Positions 8,772-16,977 of a DNA stretch of 64,000 nt are shown piece after piece; the stretch's first letter is position 1, and each line of letters begins with the position of its first letter. A program made the position numbers and the translations under genes. The stretch comes from Paenibacillus sp. GP183. Its GTDB lineage: Bacteria > Bacillota > Bacilli > Paenibacillales > NBRC-103111. The stretch is from NCBI RefSeq assembly GCF_900104695.1, contig NZ_FNSW01000001.1:4458001-4522000 (forward strand). The letters run 5' to 3'. The notes beneath the pieces are model-generated. The model worked only from the letters and a program-made list of their open reading frames with translations. It had not been told where the DNA came from and ran no database searches.

Positions 8772-9338
8772 ATGAGCATCAATCTTGCAGAAAAGCTTCG
8801 CAAAGGATTAAAACCGCAGCAATTTATTGACAGTATGGAGAAAAATCAAGAGCAATTTTTATCCTGGTATAACGGGTTTGAGTGGGACAATGAAGACGAC
8901 AAGGCGTTTTTCGAATCCCTCAACAATCGTGACGATTTGAGATGCTTGATCATAGGAGCCGACTGGTGCGGCGATGTTGTTCGCAACATTCCGGTTGTTT
9001 TCCGTGCGCTGGAGAATAGCGGTGTTCCGGTAGAAGTATTTATCATGGAGCAGCATTTGGATTTTATCGATCAATTCCTGACCTTTGGCGGCCGTTCCAT
9101 TCCAGTCGTACTCTTCACCGATACCGGCGGATTCGTGCTTGGTCAGTGGGGGCCTCGTCCAGAGCATGTGCAGGCTGTCATGAAGAAGTTTAAAGCAGAG
9201 AATCCAGACCGCCAAGCACCGGATTATGATGACAATATGAAAGTGACTCGCGCGGAAATGATGCGGCAATATGGTGAAGGCAGAGGGTATCAGGCTCACA
9301 TTGTAAAAGAACTGCGTGAATTAATATCTACATTCTAA
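8772..9338 (+). CDS. Thioredoxin-like protein with a single active-site Cys
   Basis: The protein has 188 residues. The thioredoxin-fold strand and active-site turn appear as LIIGADWCGDVVRNIPV (about residues 57-73), and the cis-Pro segment GGRSIPVVLFTD is present. Only one Cys is in the active-site turn (WCGD), so it is not a classical CXXC disulphide reductase. It matches the common Bacillota group annotated as thioredoxin family protein. AAGGAGG precedes the start. It sits between the DedA and metallo-hydrolase genes, with spacings of 15 and 18 nt, in one likely transcript. Confidence 0.85.
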   Translation: MSINLAEKLRKGLKPQQFIDSMEKNQEQFLSWYNGFEWDNEDDKAFFESLNNRDDLRCLIIGADWCGDVVRNIPVVFRALENSGVPVEVFIMEQHLDFIDQFLTFGGRSIPVVLFTDTGGFVLGQWGPRPEHVQAVMKKFKAENPDRQAPDYDDNMKVTRAEMMRQYGEGRGYQAHIVKELRELISTF

Positions 9339-9356
9339 GAGACTGTGAGCGAAACC

Positions 9357-9980
9357 ATGATTAAGATAGATTCTTTAGCCTTAGGGCCTTTGGCGACGAA
9401 TGCGTATCTGCTGTCGAATCCTGATACAGGGAAAGGGATCATCATAGATCCAGGCATGAATGCTCAGTCTTTGATTAAACGCATTGCCCATTTGGAGATT
9501 GAAGCGATCCTTCTGACACATGCGCATTTTGACCATATCGGCGGTGTGGAGGAGATCCGTAAGCTGAAGAAATGTCCAGTGTACCTTCATGATCTGGAAG
9601 CGGACTGGCTGACCAACCCGAAGAAAAACGGCTCGTCACACTATCCGGAGCTGGGTAGTCCCATTGTAACGGAGCCTGCCGAGTATGCGCTTGATGAAGG
9701 GCAAGTGCTGCATTTTCTTGGCGCTTCGTTTAAGGTATTTCATACTCCCGGCCATTCCCCGGGAAGTGTGAGCTTCCTCTACGAGAACCATTTGTTTGGA
9801 GGAGATGTGTTATTCAAGCTCTCTGTCGGAAGAACGGATTTGTCCGGCGGTGACGAAGGTACCCTGCTCGATTCCATTCATGGCAAGCTGTTCGAGCTTG
9901 ATGATAACGTGATCGTATATCCTGGACATGGACCGCGAACGACGATTGGATACGAGCGTGAGCATAATCCGTATGTGTAA
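9357..9980 (+). CDS. MBL-fold metallo-hydrolase (glyoxalase II-like)
   Basis: The protein has about 207 residues. The zinc-binding HAHFDH motif lies near residue 57. A later His in FHTPGHSPGS, the Asp in LFGGDVLF and the final YPGHGPRT complete the metallo-beta-lactamase ligand set. The short form resembles YqgX-type glyoxalase II proteins, which hydrolyse thioesters such as S-lactoyl-bacillithiol or glutathione. The start could be GTG 9345 or ATG 9357; neither has a strong site, and the ATG matches the usual beginning of the family. A strong terminator follows. Confidence 0.88.
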   Translation: MIKIDSLALGPLATNAYLLSNPDTGKGIIIDPGMNAQSLIKRIAHLEIEAILLTHAHFDHIGGVEEIRKLKKCPVYLHDLEADWLTNPKKNGSSHYPELGSPIVTEPAEYALDEGQVLHFLGASFKVFHTPGHSPGSVSFLYENHLFGGDVLFKLSVGRTDLSGGDEGTLLDSIHGKLFELDDNVIVYPGHGPRTTIGYEREHNPYV

Positions 9981-10011
9981 CACAATAACAAGGTAAAATA
10001 AGCAAAAGCTG

Positions 10012-10049
10012 AAGCAGTTCTCGGAAAAATTTCCGGGCTGCTTTTTTTG
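10012..10049 (+). terminator. Rho-independent terminator of the DedA-Trx-MBL operon
   Basis: AAGCAG and a GGAAA arm pair with TTCCGGGCTGCTT across a short AT loop, followed by seven T residues. It lies 31 nt after the stop of the metallo-hydrolase. Confidence 0.85.
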
Positions 10050-10248
10050 TTGATAAGATGGGACGGCGTAGTCGATTATCCTTGGTCGAGCTGTTTTGGT
10101 AGAACAGCTTGTTCGCCCATGGCACTAGACCAAATTTAGGTGTTGTAGGTATTTACCGTGCTCCTGTTAGGTGCACCCCCATAGACTGATGTTGTAAGTC
10201 AAGATGCCGACCTATGTTGGCGGCCAAAATATAAGGAGGTGCTTGTCC

Positions 10249-10617
10249 ATGGAGCATGCCCAGCCAAGCTATACCGCTCCCACTTATACTTCTCCAGCTT
10301 ATACTTCTCCCGCTTACACTGCTCCTGCTTATCAGGCTCCGCAGATGCCAATGCCAATGCCGCAGCAACAGCCCGTCTATCAACAACCTCTTTCGCCCAA
10401 AGCGATGATGACGGCGCCAATGGCAATGCCTGCGCAAGTTGTTCCCAAGCCGAGTCAAACAAATATCCACCTTCACACTTCGTATCAGCAAACCACGTTC
10501 ATTGTGCCGCCGCCGAGACCTAAGCCAGTGATGGTTAGTTGTTACTCTGATGTCGGGGCCGTGCTCGTCTTGTTCATTTTGCTCGTCATCATTACACGCT
10601 GCTTTCCAAAATTTTAA
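10249..10617 (+). CDS. Tyr/Pro-rich YjcZ-like small sporulation-type protein
   Basis: The protein has 122 residues. The N-terminal part is low complexity: a five-residue repeat of the type Y-T-(A/S)-P-(A/T) occurs four to five times (about residues 8-28), then a Met/Pro/Gln stretch. The C-terminus GAVLVLFILLVIITRCF is a single hydrophobic helix closely resembling the tail of YjcZ-family sporulation peptides (GFALIVVLFILLII type). AAGGAGG precedes ATG 10249. It is isolated between two terminators, as expected for a mother-cell or coat gene. The assignment to YjcZ rests on the tail only. Confidence 0.6.
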   Translation: MEHAQPSYTAPTYTSPAYTSPAYTAPAYQAPQMPMPMPQQQPVYQQPLSPKAMMTAPMAMPAQVVPKPSQTNIHLHTSYQQTTFIVPPPRPKPVMVSCYSDVGAVLVLFILLVIITRCFPKF

Positions 10618-10636
10618 TGATGATTTCGCAGTGAAG

Positions 10637-10676
10637 CTTCTCACCCTTTGATCTGCCGAGGGTGGGAATTTTTTTT
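10637..10676 (+). terminator. Rho-independent terminator after the YjcZ-like gene
   Basis: TTCTCACCCT pairs with AGGGTGGGAA across a short loop and is followed by an eight-T run, 20 nt after the stop codon. Confidence 0.85.
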
Positions 10677-10837
10677 ATTCACAAAAGAAAGTATAAAATT
10701 TCGGATCTCCAAAATAGACTTTCATAAAAAGTTCTCCAACTTGAATTTCCAAGATAAACGCGATAAGCTAACCCTATTGAAGGAGCTGCAGGTTTAACAG
10801 CAATCCAACCATACTGAAACATAAGGGGAATACATAA

Positions 10838-11806
10838 ATGTCGAGTAATTGTATAGTTTGCCTGGGCGAGCTGTTGATTGATTTTGTGCCGGAGGAAAAT
10901 GGACAGGCGCTTGCGGATGTGGGTTCGTTTCGCAAAGCGGCGGGAGGAGCGCCCGCTAATGTGGCTGCTGCCGTGGCGAAGCTTGGAGGAACAAGCCGGT
11001 TCATCGGCAAGATCGGAAGCGACCCGTTCGGCTGCTTTTTAAAGAGGAGCTTGGAAGAGGTCGGTGTGCAAGCCGCAGTCGTGGAGTCGAGTGAAGCCAA
11101 GACAGGCCTTGCTTTTGTATCACTGCGCCGGGATGGGGAGCGGGATTTCCTCTTCTATCGCGATCCGTCGGCGGATATGCTGCTTCGCGCGGATGAAATC
11201 GAAGAGGCATGGCTCGCGGACGCCGCGATCTTTCACTTCGGCTCGGTATCGCTGATCAGCGAGCCGTGCCGCGGCGCCACGCTGGAAGCGGCGCGGCGGG
11301 CAAGAGTCTTGGGCGCACTGGTGTCGTACGACCCCAATGTGCGCCTGGCGCTTTGGCCGAGCGCGGACGCCGCTCGGCAGGAAATCCTGCAGCAGCTTCC
11401 GCTTGCGGATGTGGTCAAGGTGAGCGAGGAGGAAATCGAATTCCTCCTCGGTACCGATGCGACCACAGGGGCGCAGCAGCTGCTGGAACGCGGACCCAAA
11501 GTGGTGGTTATCACTTTGGGTCCGCAGGGCTGCCGCATCGTGACCGCGCGGCAGGATTTGTGGGTCCCCGGCAAGCCTGCGGCGGCCGTGGACACCACCG
11601 GCGCCGGCGACGGCTTCGTCGGCGGCATGCTGTTTCAGCTGGCGGCGCTGGGAGTGACGCCGGCTTCCGTCGCGGACGCGCTCGGCGATGCCGAGACCGC
11701 GAAGCGGGTGCTCGCGTTCGCGAACCGCGTGGGCGCGATCACGACGACCCGCAGGGGAGCGATTCCCGCGCTCCCGACGCTGGCGGAGGTGCAAGCGGGG
11801 GAGTGA
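10838..11806 (+). CDS. PfkB-family sugar kinase, probably fructokinase
   Basis: The protein has 322 residues. The N-terminal CLGELLIDFVP and the AGGAPANVAAAVAKLG block are the first PfkB signature region. DTTGAGDGFVGGML near residue 250 is the second signature with the catalytic Asp and anion hole. Bacterial fructokinases (ATP:D-fructose 6-phosphotransferase) share this exact start pattern, but ribose or other sugar kinases cannot be excluded. AAGGGG precedes ATG 10838. The 3' two thirds are much richer in GC than the flanks. No sugar transporter lies next to it. Confidence 0.85.
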   Translation: MSSNCIVCLGELLIDFVPEENGQALADVGSFRKAAGGAPANVAAAVAKLGGTSRFIGKIGSDPFGCFLKRSLEEVGVQAAVVESSEAKTGLAFVSLRRDGERDFLFYRDPSADMLLRADEIEEAWLADAAIFHFGSVSLISEPCRGATLEAARRARVLGALVSYDPNVRLALWPSADAARQEILQQLPLADVVKVSEEEIEFLLGTDATTGAQQLLERGPKVVVITLGPQGCRIVTARQDLWVPGKPAAAVDTTGAGDGFVGGMLFQLAALGVTPASVADALGDAETAKRVLAFANRVGAITTTRRGAIPALPTLAEVQAGE

Positions 11807-11886
11807 GTTCGGGTTCAAAAATTCTACTTGTAAGAATCTTGGAAATGTGATATTTTAATAATACTTTTCCATATCGGATGCGGAAG

Positions 11887-11930
11887 AACCGCTCGGTTCA
11901 TGCTTTATTGCATAGTCGGGCGGTTTTTAT
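11887..11930 (+). terminator. Rho-independent terminator after the sugar kinase
   Basis: AACCGCTCGG pairs with the TCGGGCGGTT arm and a T run follows, 80 nt after the kinase stop codon. Confidence 0.8.
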
Positions 11931-12005
11931 TAAAATTTGTTATTTACAATAATATCTAATTATGTTAATATTTAACTATACAAAGATTTTATTAAATCTC
12001 ATTTG

Positions 12006-12056
12006 CGAAGAACGCAAATTAACAGGCTGATTGCCTGCTAATAGCGTTCTTTTTTG
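12006..12056 (+). terminator. Terminator-like two-tier hairpin in the leader of the Tad operon
   Basis: An outer stem AAGAACGC/GCGTTCTT encloses an inner stem CAGGC/GCCTG, and six T residues follow. The kinase terminator already lies upstream, and the AT-rich stretch 11935-12000 could hold a promoter. The hairpin may therefore be an attenuator about 75 nt ahead of cpaB rather than a plain end of a gene. I see no match to the c-di-GMP riboswitch consensus. Confidence 0.55.
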
Positions 12057-12127
12057 TTAAATGCGCTCTTCATTTAGGACAGCGCAGCCGTTTATCCTTG
12101 TTACTCGATGAAGGGGGTGATTGCCGT

Positions 12128-12829
12128 TTGAATCGCAGAAGAAGCCTGCTGATCAGCATTGCGGCAGCATTGCTGTCTGGTCTTCTGGTTTATGGAGTGT
12201 ATGTTCTGCAGGTCAGGCAGGTAGCTTTACAGCAAACAGTAAACATCGTTGTACCAAAGAATTTTATTCGTGCAGGCACTCTGATTGAGGAGGGATTGGT
12301 CGAACTAAGGCCTGTTTTGAAAGGCAGTTACAGTGACAATATGGTAACGAAGCTTAGCGATGTTATCGGTCAGGAAACCTTAATGCCTCTAGGCAGTAAT
12401 GAACCGCTGCTCTGCTGGAAAATCAACAAGTTCCACATGCTGCCTGGAGCCCAGCAGTCAACCTTTCAGATTCCCAAGGAGTATATTCTGTCGGTTTCCA
12501 ATGGGATTCGTGCGGGTGATCAGGTGAGGATTTATGCTTCTTCTTCGGATGGCGCATCACGCAAACTGCTGGATAAGGATATTAGAGTGGCATCTGTAAA
12601 ATCGTCGGCCAATATCGAAATCGATAACCCAAAGAACTCCAACTTGCTGTCCAAAGCGAATGGAGATGCCGAAAAAATGTACCTCTCCCGACTGGAGGCA
12701 AACGGAGCCATTGACCAGATCAATTTAAACCTCACCGAGGAGGAATGGTTGCTGCTTGACAGGCTCTGCAGTACCAAGAAAACCAAGCTCGTTATAGCTT
12801 TCAGCTCCGCTTCAATAACTTCGCCATAA
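12128..12829 (+). CDS. cpaB: CpaB/RcpC-like Flp pilus assembly protein
   Basis: The protein has 233 residues. It has an N-terminal membrane anchor (residues 5-25), then a SAF domain (about 35-95: VPKNFIRAGTLIEEGLVELRP), then an RcpC-like region. CpaB proteins act at the cell envelope in assembly of the Flp (type IVb) pilus. I chose TTG 12128 because GGGGG lies 11 nt upstream and the protein then starts just before its anchor. It begins the operon with tadZ, cpaF, tadB and tadC. Confidence 0.82.
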   Translation: MNRRRSLLISIAAALLSGLLVYGVYVLQVRQVALQQTVNIVVPKNFIRAGTLIEEGLVELRPVLKGSYSDNMVTKLSDVIGQETLMPLGSNEPLLCWKINKFHMLPGAQQSTFQIPKEYILSVSNGIRAGDQVRIYASSSDGASRKLLDKDIRVASVKSSANIEIDNPKNSNLLSKANGDAEKMYLSRLEANGAIDQINLNLTEEEWLLLDRLCSTKKTKLVIAFSSASITSP

Positions 12830-12888
12830 CCCATCCGCAACATCTTCACAGCCTCGCTGAACTATTTTATGAGAAAAGGAGGAAATTA

Positions 12889-14127
12889 ATGAGAATCGGT
12901 TTGCTTTCTACGGATGAAAGATTGATAGATGAGCTTACCAACGTGATTTACAGGGAGCCGTTTGAATGGATTATTCGATCCACCCCAAGAGAAATGGAAT
13001 TGGAAAGCACAGTTTCACCTTTTTCATATATGGTGCTGTCAGATCGATATCTGGATTTTGCCGGATTGACAGAATTATTGGATATTTTGAAAAAACTCTC
13101 GCCAGCCGGCAGGCTGATCGTCTTGCTTTCCAACTATCATGAAGCGGCGATTAACGAAAAGTATGTCAAAATGTGCAAAATGAAACAAGTGGATTATGTG
13201 CTTCCGGGACATGGAATTGCTACAATTGCTGACTACATTCGATCTTGGGCGGATCACACCGCCGGGCATGGGACCAATCTTTCAGCTGCAGATGGTAAAA
13301 TCATCAGCTTCGTCGGCTCGACGCCGAATATAGGAACGACATTGGTTTCTTTCGGCACCGCATTTTGCATGGCACAGCTAACAAGTGCAAAAGTAGGATA
13401 TCTTTGTCTTAATCTGAAAAGCTCCAAGCTTCATAAATATTTGGGCAGAGATGATCGCATTTTTACACTGGATGCTTTAAGAGCAGAGCTAAAAGCCCAA
13501 AGTCTTAATAAAGAGCGGCTGCTCCAGGTTTGCGATTCCGTGTGCGAAGCTCCTGGACTCTATGTCTTATATGGAAACATGCTCAGGGAGCAAGCCGAGT
13601 TTTTTACACCGGCGGAAATTGAACATATTCTGCGAGTGGCCAGATCTGCTTTTGATATATGCATCGTGGAAGTTAACGCTTACTGGGATAATGCGGCTAC
13701 GATCTGCGGGATTGTGGAAGCCAACACACGGATTGCTGTTACTACGGGGGATATGGCTCATTTTCAGGAAGATTTGAATAAATGGATTGGGCAAGTTGGC
13801 TCCGTGTTTGGATTGCAATCGCATGGTTTTGAAATGATCGCTGTGCAGATGGATAAACAATCCAAAACGGACAGCCTGTCGATTAGAGACATACGTAAAG
13901 AAACTCAGATGCATTTGATCGGCCAGGTTTCCCGGTATGTGGATTTGACGACTGTTTTGAATCAGGGAAAGCTGGTGGAAATGCTGCAATCCGGTCATCC
14001 CATGAAGGAGGAGATTGCTGCGATTACACACAAGCTGATCCATTTGCATCATCTGGCGAGATCTGAATCCGACTCCGCCCGCAAACCGTGGTTTAAGAAG
14101 ATTTTAGCAGGAACAGCAGTAAGCTAA
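12889..14127 (+). CDS. tadZ: TadZ/CpaE-like pilus localisation ATPase homologue
   Basis: The protein has 412 residues. An N-terminal receiver-like domain (1-125) is followed by a MinD/ParA-like domain starting ISFVGSTPNIGTTLVS. The P-loop reads GSTPNIGTT, without the deviant Walker Lys of ParA/MinD and without the usual GKT Lys, so ATP hydrolysis may be lost. TadZ/CpaE places the Tad machine at the cell pole. AAAGGAGG precedes the start. The gene lies between cpaB and cpaF. Confidence 0.8.
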   Translation: MRIGLLSTDERLIDELTNVIYREPFEWIIRSTPREMELESTVSPFSYMVLSDRYLDFAGLTELLDILKKLSPAGRLIVLLSNYHEAAINEKYVKMCKMKQVDYVLPGHGIATIADYIRSWADHTAGHGTNLSAADGKIISFVGSTPNIGTTLVSFGTAFCMAQLTSAKVGYLCLNLKSSKLHKYLGRDDRIFTLDALRAELKAQSLNKERLLQVCDSVCEAPGLYVLYGNMLREQAEFFTPAEIEHILRVARSAFDICIVEVNAYWDNAATICGIVEANTRIAVTTGDMAHFQEDLNKWIGQVGSVFGLQSHGFEMIAVQMDKQSKTDSLSIRDIRKETQMHLIGQVSRYVDLTTVLNQGKLVEMLQSGHPMKEEIAAITHKLIHLHHLARSESDSARKPWFKKILAGTAVS

Positions 14128-14142
14128 CGATTATGAGAGTGA

Positions 14143-14370
14143 GTGAAGGATGTGAGGAACGACAAATTTTCCGTTTTATCCTATGTTCACAAGCGAAAGG
14201 GGGAAAGACCAGGCAGTTTAAAACAGGAAGCAGCAGCAACTGCCATTTCCGACAGCGAGCAAATCGCAGAAAATTTGGTTTTCAAACAATGGATCGAGGA
14301 TATTCGTGCTGAATTGGAGCTGCAAGAGGGCGGTCCGAAGAAGAAAAGCAGCTTTACAATGATACGCTGA
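14143..14370 (+). CDS. N-terminal part of CpaF, separated by a frameshift
   Basis: The fragment has 75 residues, starting from GTG 14143 or 14152 with AAGGA nearby. It is hydrophilic and ends KKKSSF shortly after an IEDIRAELEL helix. In the -1 frame the DNA from about 14340 continues as EEKQLYNDTLNRAILGYEE, which is what the N-terminal domain of CpaF/TadA ATPases looks like. The two frames overlap between 14313 and 14370, at the A-rich AAGAAGAAAAGC. It is therefore most likely the 5' end of the next gene rather than a separate gene. Confidence 0.6.
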   Translation: MKDVRNDKFSVLSYVHKRKGERPGSLKQEAAATAISDSEQIAENLVFKQWIEDIRAELELQEGGPKKKSSFTMIR

Positions 14371-14381
14371 ATCGCGCTATT

Positions 14382-15566
14382 TTGGGCTATGAAGAAGATC
14401 GAGGCAAGCTTCTCGCGTTAGTTTATGACCTTGTAGCCAAGCGCAGGCTAAAGGAATTGCCTCCATTGACCCGCAATTACGAGTCATTACCGGAAGCCAT
14501 TTTTGCGGAAATTATCGGGCTTAATGTTTTGGAGCTGGTGCTTAAAAATAAAGAGGGACTTGAAGAAATCCAGGTAGTGGGAAGGCACATTTTCGAAGTC
14601 AGGAATGGCTATGCCCAGCCTTCCGTACATCGGCTTCCTTCATTAAAAGATCTGGAGCGCATCCAGCAGAATCTTGTTCTTTTTAATAATGATTCCTTAA
14701 ATCCTCGTAAAAAATGGGCTGAAGTTAATCTTCGAGACGGCTCGCGCGTAACGATGACCGGTTTCGGTTTTACGTCTGAGCCGACTCTTACCATCCGCTT
14801 TTACACAGTCAAGCGATTTGACCTCGCCAGCTTGGCTCATCCCGATTTAAACACCATTGATCCCAAAATGAAGGATTTGATGCTGTGCATCATTCGAGCT
14901 TATTTTAATATGGTGGTCATTGGGCCTACGAACTCGGGAAAGACGAATTTGCTCAAAGCTTTTATTGCGGAAATGGACGATAACGAACGCATCATTACGA
15001 TAGAGTCGCGATTCGAGTTAAATCTTAAACGTGATTTTCCGCAAAAAAACATCATCGAGTATGAAGTGGATGAGGAAGACAGCAAGCATTCCGGACAGCT
15101 AGCGTTCAAGCTTGCACTTCGCCAATCTCCAAAAAGAATCTGTCAGGCCGAAATCAGGGATGAAGACGCCAATTTATATGTAAAGGCGTGCACTCGAGGG
15201 CATGAAGGAAGCATAACTTCAGTACATGTCAACCAATTGGAAGATGTTCCTGACGCCATTACAGACATGTGCATGCAAGATGGAAGGAGGATGGATTCTG
15301 CTCGCTTAACAAAAAGAATTACCCAATATGTCACGCAAATCGGCTTTGAGATGGCTGTTGTGAATACAAAAAGGAGGGTTGTCAGAATAGGGGAATACAG
15401 CTATGAGGAAGGGGAGGTTCGAGTAAAAGAATTGGCGGTTTTCGACGCTATGGAACAATGCTGGACATTTCCCGGGAAATTGTCGGAATTCGCATCTGCA
15501 AAAATTAAACATCATGACCCGTCCGGGTATATTAAGCTTCAGATGCTGGGATGGATTGTATGCTGA
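14382..15566 (+). CDS. cpaF: CpaF/TadA secretion ATPase of the Tad pilus (5' frameshift)
   Basis: The protein has 394 residues in the main frame. Walker A is GPTNSGKT (about residues 181-188). The Asp-box/Walker B region reads QAEIRDEDA (about 257), and RGHEGSITSVHVN provides the conserved His box. The hexameric ATPase powers Flp pilus assembly at the inner face of the membrane. The frame is open back to 14313 but has no credible start there. Homologous sequence continues upstream in another frame (14143-14340). Either a 1-nt deletion, a programmed -1 shift or an assembly error separates the parts. It overlaps tadB. Confidence 0.85.
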   Translation: MGYEEDRGKLLALVYDLVAKRRLKELPPLTRNYESLPEAIFAEIIGLNVLELVLKNKEGLEEIQVVGRHIFEVRNGYAQPSVHRLPSLKDLERIQQNLVLFNNDSLNPRKKWAEVNLRDGSRVTMTGFGFTSEPTLTIRFYTVKRFDLASLAHPDLNTIDPKMKDLMLCIIRAYFNMVVIGPTNSGKTNLLKAFIAEMDDNERIITIESRFELNLKRDFPQKNIIEYEVDEEDSKHSGQLAFKLALRQSPKRICQAEIRDEDANLYVKACTRGHEGSITSVHVNQLEDVPDAITDMCMQDGRRMDSARLTKRITQYVTQIGFEMAVVNTKRRVVRIGEYSYEEGEVRVKELAVFDAMEQCWTFPGKLSEFASAKIKHHDPSGYIKLQMLGWIVC

Positions 15567-16495
15567 TCTATGCCATGATTAGCTTTCTATTGCTGCTTTT
15601 TGTCCTCATTTATATCGTTATTCGGTTTTTATTAACTTCAATTATTGCCCAAAGAAAAGCGCGTTATAGACTGCAATATGTGCGTAATTCCAAATTAAGC
15701 AGCCGTTTGTCGCAATATCTTTTAAAAAGCAATATGCTCTACCAGCATCTTCAGGAAATGATGGAATCCATCGGATCAAAAAGTTCCATAGGCGGGATAA
15801 TGACAATTTCTTTTTTGCTGCTTGTTTCAGGGTTTTTGTCCGGTGCTTTATATTTCCAAAGCTTTAAAGGAGTGATCATCATCACATTGATATCAACCTC
15901 ACTCCCTTATTTAATGCTGCGAATGAAGCTTATCAGTTTAAGGCTGCGCACGCGGCTTGAGTTTTTGCCTGCTGTCGAAATTTTTTATCAATACTATATG
16001 CTTGGCGGAAACAAGAATGTAAAAACGGCTTTGAAAACCTGCCTGGAAGAGGATAGGATGCTTCACCCCATTAAACCTATATTCGAGCAGCTCTACCGCA
16101 ATCTTATGACCCAGCGTAATTCGGAGGAAAGCCTGAGAATATTTTCGATCACGCTTGGTCATGTGTGGGCCGATTATTTTACCTCTATCTTAAAAGTTGC
16201 CTTAACTGAAGGGAATTCGGTAGCCGTCAATTTAAAAGATTTAATTACCGATATGCGCAAAGCGCAAAGGTTCGACCAAACAGAAAGAAACCGGCTTTTG
16301 GAGATTCGCATTGCTAACTTTACACCTATTGCATTTTTATCACTTTTTTTATTTATAAATTTCAAAGTGAATTATGCCAATGCCTATCATTATTATGTGC
16401 TGGACCCAGCCGGACGCAATCTGCTGCTTGATGCGCTGCTGCTTATTTTTATCTCCTTTTTAATGGGTATTTATTTATCTTTGCGAAGAATGTGA
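15551..16495 (+). CDS. tadB: TadB-like inner-membrane platform protein
   Basis: The protein has 314 residues. Membrane segments lie at about residues 4-28, 80-97, 104-122, 255-272 and 290-310, with a cytosolic type II secretion F domain between (FYQYYMLGGNKNVKTALKTC). TadB and TadC form the membrane platform of the Tad pilus. The start ATG 15551 overlaps the cpaF stop by 16 nt; ATG 15560 is also possible. The C-terminus overlaps the upstream edge of tadC. The protein appears intact. Confidence 0.82.
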   Translation: MDCMLIYAMISFLLLLFVLIYIVIRFLLTSIIAQRKARYRLQYVRNSKLSSRLSQYLLKSNMLYQHLQEMMESIGSKSSIGGIMTISFLLLVSGFLSGALYFQSFKGVIIITLISTSLPYLMLRMKLISLRLRTRLEFLPAVEIFYQYYMLGGNKNVKTALKTCLEEDRMLHPIKPIFEQLYRNLMTQRNSEESLRIFSITLGHVWADYFTSILKVALTEGNSVAVNLKDLITDMRKAQRFDQTERNRLLEIRIANFTPIAFLSLFLFINFKVNYANAYHYYVLDPAGRNLLLDALLLIFISFLMGIYLSLRRM

Positions 16496-16506
16496 AAGGA
16501 GCAACT

Positions 16507-16977
16507 ATGGTTATTGAATCAACTCAGATGGTCGGGATTCAGATTGCTTCCAATCTGCTTCTGCTGCTCATGGGGGCTATAGCCTTTTATTATGCGCTGC
16601 TTAGTCTGCCTGTGCGAAAAAGCAGATGGAGATCAATGAAAGTTTCCGCGCTGACCAAGGATAATAAGCTGTCACAAGCTGCGGCCAAATTGTTATGGAT
16701 ACGGCTGAACAGTCCAAGCCTGGAATTGAGTAAACAACTGTTGATAGGCAGCGGTATTCGAATGGATGCGATTGTTTATGAGACTATTCGAAGAATGTTA
16801 ATCATTTTATTAACCGTATTAATTATTACAGGTTATTTAGCTTTTCAGCAGCCGAGCCTTACACTTTTTATCAATCCGATCTATGTGATCGCGTGCAGTT
16901 TATCTTTCTTGATCTTTATCATTTTGATCAAAAAGTATTATTGCAGCTCAAGGAACGCAGGGCTCAACGAATTGTGA
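16507..16977 (+). CDS. tadC: TadC-like platform protein, N-terminal part (frameshifted)
   Basis: The part holds 156 residues with membrane segments at about residues 9-32, 97-115 and 125-145, and ends in a short nonsense tail after LIKKYY. The rest of the protein continues in the -1 frame (16893-17414). The change falls at the AAAAA run 16930-16934. A full TadC would be close to 300 residues, which the two parts together give. AAAGGAGC precedes ATG 16507. Confidence 0.72.
   Translation: MVIESTQMVGIQIASNLLLLLMGAIAFYYALLSLPVRKSRWRSMKVSALTKDNKLSQAAAKLLWIRLNSPSLELSKQLLIGSGIRMDAIVYETIRRMLIILLTVLIITGYLAFQQPSLTLFINPIYVIACSLSFLIFIILIKKYYCSSRNAGLNEL

Noticed and set aside
10153-10644. Minus-strand frames over the YjcZ-like gene
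   Set aside because: They mirror the low-complexity repeat of the plus-strand gene and have no start signal.
11935-12127. c-di-GMP riboswitch ahead of the pilus operon
   Set aside because: No match to the conserved GEMM helices; the region is AT-rich with only a terminator-like hairpin.
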